From positions 1-36,901 of the forward strand of contig QNZS01000071.1 in NCBI GenBank assembly GCA_003978465.1: a DNA stretch of 36,901 nt. The letters are read 5' to 3'. The position numbers were made by a program, and so were the translations under genes. Under the pieces are notes generated by a model. It was given only the letters and a program-made list of their open reading frames with translations. It ran no database searches and had not been told where the DNA came from. This stretch comes from Sulfurimonas sp. GTDB taxonomy: Bacteria; Campylobacterota; Campylobacteria; Campylobacterales; Sulfurimonadaceae. Each line of letters begins with the position of its first letter. The first letter of the stretch is position 1. Of the stretch, positions 15,963 to 23,831 are shown piece by piece.

Positions 15963-17243
15963 GTGAAAATACTTGTAACACTTTTACTACTAGGACAAAT
16001 TATAATGGCAGCAACAATAGATTCAATCGAAATAAATGGTGTAAGTGTACCTCTTATATATGAAGAGGACAATAGACTTCCAATAGTAACTACACAAATA
16101 GTTTTTAAAAATAGTGGAAGTATTACGGATACAAAAAAAGCGGGTGTAGCTCCTTTTAGTGCTAAAGTACTCAATGAAGGAACACAAAAATTAGGCTCAA
16201 ATGCTTTTGCAGAGGCTTTAGAGTCAAAAGCAATTCATATCTCATCTACAGCTGGATCAGAAACTTTTGTTATGGAAGTAAGTTCACTCAAAGATGAGTA
16301 TGAAAACTCTTTAAAGTATTTAGAGATGCTTTTAAAAGACCCAAATTATTCTAAAGAAAGTATAAGTAAAATCAAAACTATGACACTTGGTAGTTTAAGT
16401 CGTAAAGCGAATGATTTTGACTATATTGCAGGAACTGAGCTTAAAAAGCTTATGTTTGAAGGTACTGTTTTAGGTACTCCATCCTCAGGTACAAAAGAGA
16501 GTATAACTTCAATCCGTGTCACTGATATAAAAAGATTTGTAAAAGAACATATAGTACTTTCGCGTGCAATAATTGTTGTAGGTGGAGACATCTCTTTAGA
16601 AGAAGTCAAGAAAAATATGCAAGAAGCTTTATCATCTCTAGAAGTAGGAAAGACTGAAGAAGTTGCACACTTTGAAGTAAGTAAAACAGTTAAAAAATCT
16701 ATACTAAAACGTGAGACAGAACAGGCTTATATCTATTTTGGAACACCTTATAACATGAAAGTTGATGACGAAGAGTACTTTAAAGCTCGTATTGCTACTT
16801 TTATTTTAGGTACAGGTGGATTTGGATCTCGTTTGATGGAAGAGATCCGGGTAAAACGCGGTCTTGCATACTCTGCATATGCTCGTGTTCACATGAGTAA
16901 GTCAAGTGCATATATGTCAGGATACCTACAGACAAAACTGGACTCTATGGATGAGGCAAAAAAAACAGTAACTGAAGTGATAAAAGATTTTGTAAAAAAT
17001 GGTGTTACAAAAGATGAGTTAGAACAGACGAAAAAGTTCTTACTTGGAAGTGAACCACTTAGAGTTGAAACTATGAGTCAGCGTTTAAACAGAACATTTA
17101 TGGACTACTATAAAGGTTTTGAGTCAGGTCATTCCTCATCTGAGTTAGAGAAAATCAAAAATTTAAAACTCAAAGATTTAAACAAGTTTATCAAAAGCCA
17201 TAAAGAGATACTTGATATCACTTTTGCAATAGTTACAAAATAA
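15963..17243 (+). CDS. M16-family peptidase-like protein without zinc motif
   Basis: The 426-residue protein starts with a signal peptide (MKILVTLLLLGQIIMAA) and has the two-domain pitrilysin/insulinase fold. The second half contains the substrate-binding Arg/Tyr segment EEIRVKRGLAYSAYARV. The zinc motif HxxEH expected after the first strands is absent: that place reads GVAPFSAKVLNEGTQKLG. It therefore looks like the non-catalytic partner type of periplasmic M16B pairs, yet no catalytic partner is present here. Start is GTG at 15963, immediately after the mqnC stop, so translational coupling is likely. Cleavage activity should not be assumed. Confidence 0.8.
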   Translation: MKILVTLLLLGQIIMAATIDSIEINGVSVPLIYEEDNRLPIVTTQIVFKNSGSITDTKKAGVAPFSAKVLNEGTQKLGSNAFAEALESKAIHISSTAGSETFVMEVSSLKDEYENSLKYLEMLLKDPNYSKESISKIKTMTLGSLSRKANDFDYIAGTELKKLMFEGTVLGTPSSGTKESITSIRVTDIKRFVKEHIVLSRAIIVVGGDISLEEVKKNMQEALSSLEVGKTEEVAHFEVSKTVKKSILKRETEQAYIYFGTPYNMKVDDEEYFKARIATFILGTGGFGSRLMEEIRVKRGLAYSAYARVHMSKSSAYMSGYLQTKLDSMDEAKKTVTEVIKDFVKNGVTKDELEQTKKFLLGSEPLRVETMSQRLNRTFMDYYKGFESGHSSSELEKIKNLKLKDLNKFIKSHKEILDITFAIVTK

Positions 17244-17258
17244 GTAGTAGCTCTTTAC

Positions 17259-19496
17259 TTGAATACTACACTAATTGGTCAGATAGATAGAATTCTTTTT
17301 GAGAGTGAAGGCTTTTTTATAGCAGCTCTCAAATCTGGCGAAAAAGTAAGTGGGACTTACTATGAGAGTGATATAGAAAGTATAAAAGGCTCTGCTATCA
17401 CACTTAGCGGTTTTTGGGAAGAACATAAAAAGTATGGAAAAACTTTTAAGTTTGAAACTCTCAAAGTAAACCAAAATGAACTCTTCTTTTTTTTAAATAA
17501 AATCATCAAAGGTTTCACCAAAAAACTCACATCTGAACTAATAGAAAAGTTTGGACAAGAGGGTTTAGTAGATATACTTGATAAGGATATAGAAAGGCTT
17601 TTAGAGTTTAAAGGGATAAAAGAAAAACGTCTTAAAAAAATTCAAGCATCATGGAAACAGTTCCGTTCTATGCGGCGTTTAGGAGAATTTCTCTCTCCTT
17701 TTAATGTCTCTCCCGCACTTCTTACTACAATCGCCACAGCTATGAAAGATGTAGATGAGCCTTGTACAAAGATACAAAACAATCCCTATATCCTTACACA
17801 TATTAATTCCATCGGTTTTAAGCGTGCAGATGAGTTGGCTCTCAAAATGGGTATAGATAGAGAAGATGAGGGTCGTATTAGTTCTGCTATGGATTATGTA
17901 CTTTTAAACTACTGTGAAGCTCAGGGTAACTCTTGTATCGCTAAAGAGGTACTCTTTAGTGGTTTGGATGAACTACTTATATTCTCGCAAAAACAGTATC
18001 TCTATGAGGCTGCTTTAGTTGAGAGAGTGGGTGAGGGTAGTATAGTCATTATGAAAAATGATAGAGTTTCACCCTCTAGGCTTTATGATGCAGAGAAGTA
18101 TTTGTACGAAGAGTTTAAGATGCGAGCTAAACTTAGTAGTGGTGGATTTGTTAAAAATATAGATGAATTTTTAAAAGACTCTTCACTTAAACTAGGAGAA
18201 CAACAAAAAGAGGCAGTTGTAAAGATAAATGAGGGTGCTATGCTCCTTTTTCTTGTAGGTTATGCAGGAACAGGAAAAAGTACTACTAGTAAAACAATCC
18301 TTGAATTAATTAATACACAATACGATAAAAAAGAGATAATGACTTGTGCTCTTAGTGGTATTGCTTCGCAAAGAATTAGTGATACAACTGGATATGAATC
18401 TGCCACAATTCAATCTCTACTTATAAAACATGAAAGTAGTGATAAATTTCCTTATAGTGTAGTGCTTATTGATGAAGCTTCCATGATAAACTCTTCACTT
18501 TTTGCAAGACTTATAGGCAAGATATCAAGGAAGGCTATCATAATCATCGTTGGAGATGATGCACAACTTCCTCCTATCGGTGCTGGAAATGTTTTAAGTG
18601 ATGTACTGAGTTTAGAGTTAGCACCTACTGTAAAACTCACCCAGATTTATAGACAGAGTGAAGACCAAGCCATCACACTTATAGCAAATGATATACGTAA
18701 GGGTGTAGTACCTCAGTATAGAACTACTTATGAAGATTTTGAGTTTGTAGACATTACTATAGCCAACTACTATGCTTTAAAAAATCAACTCTCCTCGGGT
18801 GAGTTAAAAAATCTTAGAGATGAAAACTCACAGCAAATTATAGTTGAGATAGTACACCGTGTTTTAGATTCACTCAAAAAAGCAAGGTATAGACTACAAA
18901 ATAAACAGATAAAAGAGTATCTCAATTACTTTCAAGTTATCACTCCGATGAAGGGTGGTTTACTCGGTAGTACAAACCTAAACAAGGTTTTACAAGACTA
19001 CTTCAATCCAAATCCTAAAAAATGTGTCAAACACGGTGGTTTAGAGTTTCGCCTTATGGACAAGGTAGTTCACACTAAAAATGAGAATATGACTAGCTGG
19101 AGTGGAGATGGATTTAAAATGAGTGAAGGCTCTAATCCAAGGCGAATATTTAACGGTATGAGTGGACTGCTTTTTAAGATAGAAGAAGATGATGAACAAC
19201 TGTTCGTTTTTTATCCAAATGAAGATGTAGTGGTAGTGTACGAGTATGAAGAGTTAAAAAGCCTCCTTATGCTCTCGTATGCTTTAACTATCCATAAAGT
19301 CCAAGGTATGGAGTATGACATAGTAGTTATACCCATGAGTTTTACACATTTCATCATGCATAATACTAAACTTATATATACTGCGATTACAAGGGCAAAA
19401 CATAAGTGTATCTTAGTAGGTGAGGGTGCTGCATTTGAGAGTGGGTGCAGAAAATTTGAAGCTACACGTAGAGACACTGTTCTTTTAGAACTATAA
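17259..19496 (+). CDS. recD2: RecD2-like superfamily 1B DNA helicase
   Basis: A 5'-3' DNA helicase of the RecD2 type, present in bacteria without RecBCD or alongside AddAB. The 745 residues show an N-terminal OB-like domain (1-70), helix-hairpin-helix region (about 85-215), then motor motifs: Walker A GYAGTGKST 334-342, Walker B VLIDEAS 402-408, motif III GDDAQLPPIGAG 432-443, QIYRQ, and C-terminal UvrD-like motifs LTIHKVQGMEYD and YTAITRAKHKC. The start is TTG at 17259 with a poor ribosome binding site. It is 15 bp after the M16 gene and is probably reached by coupling in the same operon. Confidence 0.88.
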   Translation: MNTTLIGQIDRILFESEGFFIAALKSGEKVSGTYYESDIESIKGSAITLSGFWEEHKKYGKTFKFETLKVNQNELFFFLNKIIKGFTKKLTSELIEKFGQEGLVDILDKDIERLLEFKGIKEKRLKKIQASWKQFRSMRRLGEFLSPFNVSPALLTTIATAMKDVDEPCTKIQNNPYILTHINSIGFKRADELALKMGIDREDEGRISSAMDYVLLNYCEAQGNSCIAKEVLFSGLDELLIFSQKQYLYEAALVERVGEGSIVIMKNDRVSPSRLYDAEKYLYEEFKMRAKLSSGGFVKNIDEFLKDSSLKLGEQQKEAVVKINEGAMLLFLVGYAGTGKSTTSKTILELINTQYDKKEIMTCALSGIASQRISDTTGYESATIQSLLIKHESSDKFPYSVVLIDEASMINSSLFARLIGKISRKAIIIIVGDDAQLPPIGAGNVLSDVLSLELAPTVKLTQIYRQSEDQAITLIANDIRKGVVPQYRTTYEDFEFVDITIANYYALKNQLSSGELKNLRDENSQQIIVEIVHRVLDSLKKARYRLQNKQIKEYLNYFQVITPMKGGLLGSTNLNKVLQDYFNPNPKKCVKHGGLEFRLMDKVVHTKNENMTSWSGDGFKMSEGSNPRRIFNGMSGLLFKIEEDDEQLFVFYPNEDVVVVYEYEELKSLLMLSYALTIHKVQGMEYDIVVIPMSFTHFIMHNTKLIYTAITRAKHKCILVGEGAAFESGCRKFEATRRDTVLLEL

Positions 19497-19512
19497 AAGG
19501 GAAAGAGAACAA

Positions 19513-20214
19513 GTGCCTGGACGATTGTGTTTATTTAATGATATTTCTTTTAAACAAGATGTCTTTAAAAAGTTTGGTGGATTTAGAGATACTGTAGGTA
19601 TCATAAGTGAACAATACAATATTGCCCCCACATTAAACATTGCTATTTATACAAACACCCATGTTTATACTTATGCACACTTTGGGCTTATTCCATCTTG
19701 GGCAAGTGCTCGTTTGAGTATGCAAATCAATGCACGAAGTGAGAGTGTTTACGAGAAGAGTAGTTTCAAAGAGGCTTACAGACAAAGAAGATGTCTCGTT
19801 CCTCTGAATGGTTACTTCGAGTGGGTAAAAGATGCCAAAACTAAAAAGAGTCAAGCTCATTTTATAGTCTCTACTAGTGGAGACTATTTTGTATTTGCGG
19901 GTATTTATGAGTCTTGGTATGATAACAATCTTAAAAAAACGATACTTACATGTGCCATACTTACAACAGAGCCAAATGAAACAATAGCCACTTTACATGA
20001 CCGTATGCCTGTTATCTTAGAGTCACATCAGTGGGACCTGTGGTTAAATGATAGAAGCAACTATAGGGAGTTAAACAGACTCTTTATTCCACTTCAAAGT
20101 AACAGAATAAGACACTTTAGAGTAGGAAACTTTGTTAATAGTGTTAAAAATGAGGGAGTAGAGTGTATATCAGAGTTAAAAAAAATAGTACCTAGACAAG
20201 GAACTCTCTTTTAA
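19513..20214 (+). CDS. SRAP (YedK/HMCES) family protein with Pro in place of Cys2
   Basis: SRAP proteins bind abasic sites in single-stranded DNA and protect them by a covalent link through Cys2. The 233-residue protein keeps most of the signature: YNIAPT 35-40, FGLIPSWA 57-64, NARSES 73-78, LVPLNGYFEW 95-104 (Glu103) and LHDRMPVIL 161-169 (His162). The N-terminus, however, reads MPGRLCLF rather than MCGR, so residue 2 is Pro and the nearest Cys is residue 6. The GTG start at 19513 is fixed by the PGR motif, with GGGAAAGAGAA upstream. It follows recD2 by 16 bp, a DNA-repair pairing. Confidence 0.85.
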   Translation: MPGRLCLFNDISFKQDVFKKFGGFRDTVGIISEQYNIAPTLNIAIYTNTHVYTYAHFGLIPSWASARLSMQINARSESVYEKSSFKEAYRQRRCLVPLNGYFEWVKDAKTKKSQAHFIVSTSGDYFVFAGIYESWYDNNLKKTILTCAILTTEPNETIATLHDRMPVILESHQWDLWLNDRSNYRELNRLFIPLQSNRIRHFRVGNFVNSVKNEGVECISELKKIVPRQGTLF

Positions 20215-20223
20215 ACACTCTGC

Positions 20224-20832
20224 TTATATAATCCACTCTTTTAGAGCGATTTTCATCTTTAGTCTATATCTCACTAATGGAAAAACAATTAAAAATGATC
20301 CAAAGGTCATATAAACTGGTAATAACATACTCTCTAAACTACGATCTGTAATAGCAAAAACAGCAATAAAAGATCCTATAAAAAAGAATAACCATGCTAA
20401 TGGTTTTTCTTCCTCAGGGCTGTTAAAAACAAAACGCAGGGTTGGAAACAGTGCACAAAAGTCAGCTAAAATTGCGATACTAATTGGAAGTATTCCTGAA
20501 TCATCTTTGAAAAAATACCAAATTACTATAGAAGATAAACCTATGATAAGAGAAAACTTTTCCAAACTATCTATTTTTTTACTTTCTCCTTTAAAGAGTG
20601 TAAGAGTAAATATAATACTAGGGTTTATCATAAAAATAAGTGTAAGCATCTTAGTGACTTCATCAGCGGTATCCGGTGTAATTATCCAAAATGCAAAACC
20701 AATAATACTCCAGATAAACCAAGAAATCCGATTTGGTTTAACAGTACCACGAAAGATACTTATTGAGTAAGGGAGTATAGACAAAGCAAGAATAAACTGT
20801 GCAATAAGTCCTAGTATATATGGTTCTATCAT
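20224..20832 (-). CDS. Membrane protein, possibly PQ-loop/SemiSWEET-like
   Basis: The 202-residue protein has six or seven predicted helices. The N-terminal half (LIAQFILALSILPYSISIFR, then GTVKPNRISWFIWSIIGFAF) has the shape of PQ-loop transporters, with a Pro in helix 1 and a conserved polar loop before Trp. The second half, from about residue 92 (LEKFSLIIGLSSIVIWYFF) repeats the pattern, suggesting an internal duplication. Function and substrate are unknown. A reverse-strand TATAAT at 20877-20872 and AAGGAAA before the ATG support expression as a single gene, divergent from the ars operon. Confidence 0.6.
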   Translation of the reverse strand: MIEPYILGLIAQFILALSILPYSISIFRGTVKPNRISWFIWSIIGFAFWIITPDTADEVTKMLTLIFMINPSIIFTLTLFKGESKKIDSLEKFSLIIGLSSIVIWYFFKDDSGILPISIAILADFCALFPTLRFVFNSPEEEKPLAWLFFFIGSFIAVFAITDRSLESMLLPVYMTFGSFLIVFPLVRYRLKMKIALKEWII

Positions 20833-20871
20833 GAGTTTCCTTAAGTTTAAGAGGAATAGAGTTTATAATTT

Positions 20872-20877
20872 ATTATA
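20872..20877 (-). promoter_or_regulatory. -10 box of the PQ-loop-like gene
   Basis: TATAAT on the reverse strand, about 40 nt before the start codon at 20832, with AAGGAAACTC just before the ATG. No clear -35. Confidence 0.45.
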
Positions 20878-20903
20878 CTTAATTAATGAAGGTATTCTAA
20901 TAA

Positions 20904-20943
20904 ATCAATATATCTTGATGTGGTTATCTATTTGTGCTATACT
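20904..20943 (+). promoter_or_regulatory. ars operon promoter with candidate ArsR operator
   Basis: TTGATG (20915-20920), a 17-bp spacer and TATACT (20938-20943) form the best two-box sigma-70 promoter in the window. An inverted repeat ATCAA-N6-TTGAT (20904-20919) overlaps the -35 box, the usual place for an ArsR/SmtB-family operator. Repression by the arsR product encoded 30 bp downstream is inferred. Confidence 0.6.
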
Positions 20944-20972
20944 TTCATAAGAACTACAATATAGGAGTTTTT

Positions 20973-21296
20973 ATGGAAGTCTTTTTAAAATCAACTGCTG
21001 CACTTCATGATGAAACACGTGTTTTATTATTGAGATTCTTAGATGAGTATGGTGAGTGTTGTGTTTGCGATATGCAGAGCTCACTGGACATGATTCAATC
21101 ACGCCTTTCTCGTCATCTTAAAATCCTCAAAGAAGCTGGTTTTATTAGAGTTGAGCGAAAAGGGACTTGGGCTTATTACTCTATAAGAAGTCCACTAGAT
21201 AGATTTAGGAGTGAGGCTTTAGAAGAAATAAGGCACTTAAGTATAGAACTCCCAATATTACAAAAAATATCAGATAAAGTAGCTTGTAAAAAATGA
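20973..21296 (+). CDS. arsR: ArsR-family metalloregulator
   Basis: Winged-helix repressor of 107 residues, likely dimeric, released from DNA by arsenite or a related thiophilic ion. The metal-binding segment ECCVCDM (28-34) matches the ELCVCDL motif of E. coli-type ArsR, with Cys30 and Cys32 in the key positions plus an additional Cys29. The recognition helix lies in QSRLSRHLKILKEAGFI. The ATG at 20973 has AGGAG 5-6 nt upstream; an in-frame ATG at 20934 lies inside the -10 box and is rejected. It overlaps arsC by 4 bp. Confidence 0.9.
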   Translation: MEVFLKSTAALHDETRVLLLRFLDEYGECCVCDMQSSLDMIQSRLSRHLKILKEAGFIRVERKGTWAYYSIRSPLDRFRSEALEEIRHLSIELPILQKISDKVACKK

Positions 21297-21697
21297 AAAA
21301 TGTCTTAATATTATGTACGGGAAATAGCTGTCGTTCTGTTATGGCAGAAGCTATGATAAATGCGAAAATGACAGAGTGTGTAAAAGCACAGAGTTCAGGT
21401 GTAAAAGCAAGTGGTACAATTAATCCTAAAGCTCAGGCTTTACTAGAGGCAAAAGGTGAATGGAGAGAAGAGTATCACTCAAAACTAATAGAGACTGTTT
21501 TAGAGACTGCATTTGACCTAGTTGTAACTGTATGTGATGGGGCTAAAGAGACTTGTCCTATGTTCCCAAATGCAGTGAAAACTATTCATCTTGGTTTTGA
21601 AGACCCAAGTGGTAAAGCTACGGAAGAGTATGCCAAAACATATGATTTGATTGAAAAAGAATTACTTCCTATAATCAAAGAAGAGTTGTGTCAATAA
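21293..21697 (+). CDS. arsC: Arsenate reductase, thioredoxin-coupled (LMW phosphatase fold)
   Basis: Reduces arsenate to arsenite in the cytoplasm through a cysteine relay. The 134-residue protein has the P-loop CTGNSCRS (catalytic Cys8, Arg14) and the relay cysteines Cys81 and Cys88 in VTVCDGAKETCP, matching Cys10/82/89 of the Staphylococcus enzyme. The acid/base Asp is in FEDPSG (103-108). It overlaps the arsR stop (ATGA), so translation is coupled. The permease follows after two bases. The thioredoxin-like fusion at 22659 could help recycle it (inference). Confidence 0.92.
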   Translation: MKNVLILCTGNSCRSVMAEAMINAKMTECVKAQSSGVKASGTINPKAQALLEAKGEWREEYHSKLIETVLETAFDLVVTVCDGAKETCPMFPNAVKTIHLGFEDPSGKATEEYAKTYDLIEKELLPIIKEELCQ

Positions 21698-21699
21698 TT

Positions 21700-22644
21700 A
21701 TGTGGCATGAATTAACACATGATTTTATCTATGACTTTATCGGTTTGAGTGGAAAACTAGCAGAGGCAAGTCACTTTTTTATCTATGATACTGTAAAGAT
21801 ATGGTTTTTACTTGTAACTATCATCTTCACGATTTCGTTTTTAAGAACTTGGTTTAATACTGAGTATGTTCGTGCACACCTACAAGGAAAGTCTGCACTG
21901 TATGGTCATTCTATTGCGGCTATGTTTGGGATGATTACTCCTTTTTGTTCTTGTTCGGCTATTCCCTTGTTTTTAGGCTTTATTCAAGCAAGAATTCCTT
22001 TAGGTATTACATTCTCTTACCTGATCTCTGCACCGATGAATAACGAGATAGCTATTGCTATGCTATTTGGCCTTTTTGGTATAAAAGTGACTGCGATTTA
22101 TATTGGATTTGGCCTATTCGTCGCAATATTTGGTGGTTTGATTATTGGTAAACTCAACTTAGAAAAAGAGATACTTATGGATGTTACACCTCTAGAGAGT
22201 GAACTCCATGCAGATATAGTTAAACTAACATTCAAAAAAAGAACTAAAGAGGCTTGGGACTATACTTTTGATATATTTAAAAAGATATATCTTTATGTGA
22301 TACTTGGTGTTGGTGTAGGTGCTTTGATACACGGTTATGTGCCAACCGATTTTATCGGTTCATATACTGGTGAAGGAAATCCTTTTGCTGTGCCAATTGC
22401 AGTTATTATGGGTATCCCAATGTACTCAAATGCAGCGGGGATTATGCCACTGATTGAAGTTTTAACAAGTAAGGGTATGTTACTTGGAACTGCACTTAGT
22501 TTTATGATGGCGGTTACAGCTTTAAGTCTTCCGGAGGCTTTGATACTCAAAAAGATTATCTCTTTAAAAATGATAGGAATATTTTTTGGGATTGTGGGAA
22601 GTGGAATCATAGGGATTGGATATTTATTCAATGCGATATTATAA
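21700..22644 (+). CDS. ArsP/SO_0444-type permease (DUF318)
   Basis: Inner-membrane permease of about 314 residues and eight to ten helices. The signature TPFCSCSAIPLFLGFIQARI contains the paired cysteines thought to handle thiophilic substrates in ArsP (organoarsenical efflux) and related copper/zinc exporters. The second half repeats the pattern (IMGIPMYSNAAGIMPLIEVL). With arsR and arsC next to it, arsenical efflux is the likeliest role; no ACR3 or ArsB is present. I take the ATG at 21700, 3 bp after the arsC stop; a GTG at 21688 in frame is a possible earlier start. Confidence 0.85.
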   Translation: MWHELTHDFIYDFIGLSGKLAEASHFFIYDTVKIWFLLVTIIFTISFLRTWFNTEYVRAHLQGKSALYGHSIAAMFGMITPFCSCSAIPLFLGFIQARIPLGITFSYLISAPMNNEIAIAMLFGLFGIKVTAIYIGFGLFVAIFGGLIIGKLNLEKEILMDVTPLESELHADIVKLTFKKRTKEAWDYTFDIFKKIYLYVILGVGVGALIHGYVPTDFIGSYTGEGNPFAVPIAVIMGIPMYSNAAGIMPLIEVLTSKGMLLGTALSFMMAVTALSLPEALILKKIISLKMIGIFFGIVGSGIIGIGYLFNAIL

Positions 22645-22658
22645 ACTAAGGAAAGAAA

Positions 22659-23174
22659 ATGATAAGTAGAATTTTAAGAGTTTTAGTAGGTTTAGGTTTA
22701 ATTGGATATGGTATTTATAGTGGAAATGCATGGTTTTATTTAGGAGTGCTTCCTCTTGTAACAGCATTAATAAACTGGTGTCCATTTGAGAGTAAAGTTG
22801 GTGGCTGTGACCCTAGTAGCGGATGCTGTTCAAGTGAAGTACCTCAATCAGAAAATACTAAAAAGAAAGAGTCTGTAGTTACAGGTATCACAAAACCACT
22901 AGCTCCTAACTTTACAGGAGCTTCGTTTTCAGCAAAAAAACCAAGAAAAATAGAGATACTTGGAACAGGCTGTGCAAAATGTATAACTTTAGCAAAAACA
23001 GTGCAAGATGTTGTTGATACTCTTGATGAAAACTTTGAAGTTGTAAAGGTTGAAGATATAGAGAAAATTATGGCTTATCAAGTAATGAGTACACCGGGTC
23101 TTGTGATAGATGGAGAAGTGAAGAGTAGAGGAAAACTTCTTAGTAAAGAAGAAGTCCATGCACTCTTAGTATAG
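22659..23174 (+). CDS. DUF2892-like membrane domain fused to small thioredoxin-like domain
   Basis: The 171-residue protein joins two parts. Residues 1-45 form a pair of helices of the YgaP/DUF2892 type (GLGLIGYGIYSGNAWFYLGV, then a short helix ending in WCPF). A Cys-rich linker follows (Cys41, 50, 56, 57). Residues 95-171 are a glutaredoxin-sized 'redox-active disulfide' domain with the CxxC GCAKC (Cys105, Cys108) and the cis-Pro segment VMSTPGLVIDG. It is a plausible membrane-bound thiol carrier for the ars operon; the role in reducing ArsC or the permease substrate is inference. AAGGAAAG precedes the ATG. Confidence 0.75.
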   Translation: MISRILRVLVGLGLIGYGIYSGNAWFYLGVLPLVTALINWCPFESKVGGCDPSSGCCSSEVPQSENTKKKESVVTGITKPLAPNFTGASFSAKKPRKIEILGTGCAKCITLAKTVQDVVDTLDENFEVVKVEDIEKIMAYQVMSTPGLVIDGEVKSRGKLLSKEEVHALLV

Positions 23175-23180
23175 AGAAGT

Positions 23181-23684
23181 TTAGTTAGCTTCAATAAATG
23201 ATTGAAGCTCTTTATCTGTGCTTACAGTTGTGATTTTTTCGATCACTCCTTCACGGAGAGAAACAAGAACGATTTTTTCAGTGTCTAGACCTTTTCTAAA
23301 TGGAGCAGCAGTCGTTTTTTCATTTAAAAGTAAAACTGTATGTTTAAAATCTTTTAAACCAGGAAGAATAAAAAGACTCTTGATAATTGATGGTGCTGCA
23401 CTTACATCTGCGATAAACTCAGTATTGTTGTCCCCAAGGTAAGTTGGCTTTTGTGTTTCAAAAAAATCGTTACAAACATGTGCAGAAGCTTTTGCTAAAG
23501 CGAAAACTACCTTAGTTGTTGTTGCTTTAAGTGTATGCTCAACCTCAAACTGATCTTTTAGTGTTAAACCACTCAGACTTGTCCCCATTACAAGTTTTGC
23601 CTTTACATCTTGAGTGTTTTGTTCTTTAGAATCACAAGCTGCAAAAAGTAGAGCTAGTGTAATCGCTGTTATAATCTTTATCAT
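23181..23684 (-). CDS. Periplasmic lipoprotein with thioredoxin-like fold (unknown function)
   Basis: The protein (167 residues from the ATG at 23684) starts with a lipoprotein signal: MIKIITAITLALLFAAC, Cys17 being the lipidation site. The rest (LVMGTSLSGLTLKDQFEVEH, then TKVVFALAK and a C-terminal ..KIVLVSLREGVIEKI..) has the strand order of thioredoxin-like proteins but no CxxC, so redox activity is doubtful. The longer reading frame beginning at 23720 is rejected because AAAGGACA lies just before the ATG at 23684 and the lipobox then falls at the normal place. A large inverted repeat lies in its promoter. Confidence 0.6.
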   Translation of the reverse strand: MIKIITAITLALLFAACDSKEQNTQDVKAKLVMGTSLSGLTLKDQFEVEHTLKATTTKVVFALAKASAHVCNDFFETQKPTYLGDNNTEFIADVSAAPSIIKSLFILPGLKDFKHTVLLLNEKTTAAPFRKGLDTEKIVLVSLREGVIEKITTVSTDKELQSFIEAN

Positions 23685-23714
23685 TAGGTTGTCCTTTTTT
23701 AATGTTGTGCAATG

Positions 23715-23748
23715 ATACACTAGATAGTTTATATTTGCAATAGTGTAT
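23715..23748. promoter_or_regulatory. 8-bp perfect inverted repeat over the lipoprotein promoter
   Basis: ATACACTA (23715-23722) and TAGTGTAT (23741-23748) are exact inverse copies separated by 18 bp. On the reverse strand the repeat spans a TTGCAA (-35) and TATCAT (-10) separated by 17 bp, which would drive the lipoprotein gene. A two-half-site operator is the simplest reading; the regulator is unknown. Confidence 0.5.
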
Positions 23749-23798
23749 AGCTTAGTATATGATATTAATATATTTTAAAGTAAATAAAGAAATTTGTG

Positions 23799-23804
23799 TA
23801 TAAT
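23799..23804 (+). promoter_or_regulatory. -10 box of the parvulin gene
   Basis: TATAAT preceded by TG, 28 nt before the ATG at 23832. It places the transcription start near 23811 and so excludes the in-frame GTG at 23796 as start codon. Confidence 0.55.
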
Positions 23805-23831
23805 TTCAAAACAAAAAATAAGGAAATAAAT

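Noticed and set aside
20934-20972. upstream ATG start for arsR
   Set aside because: It lies inside the promoter's -10 region; the ATG at 20973 has AGGAG before it and matches family N-termini.
23796-23831. upstream GTG start for the parvulin
   Set aside because: It overlaps the -10 box; the ATG at 23832 has a good Shine-Dalgarno and gives the standard length.
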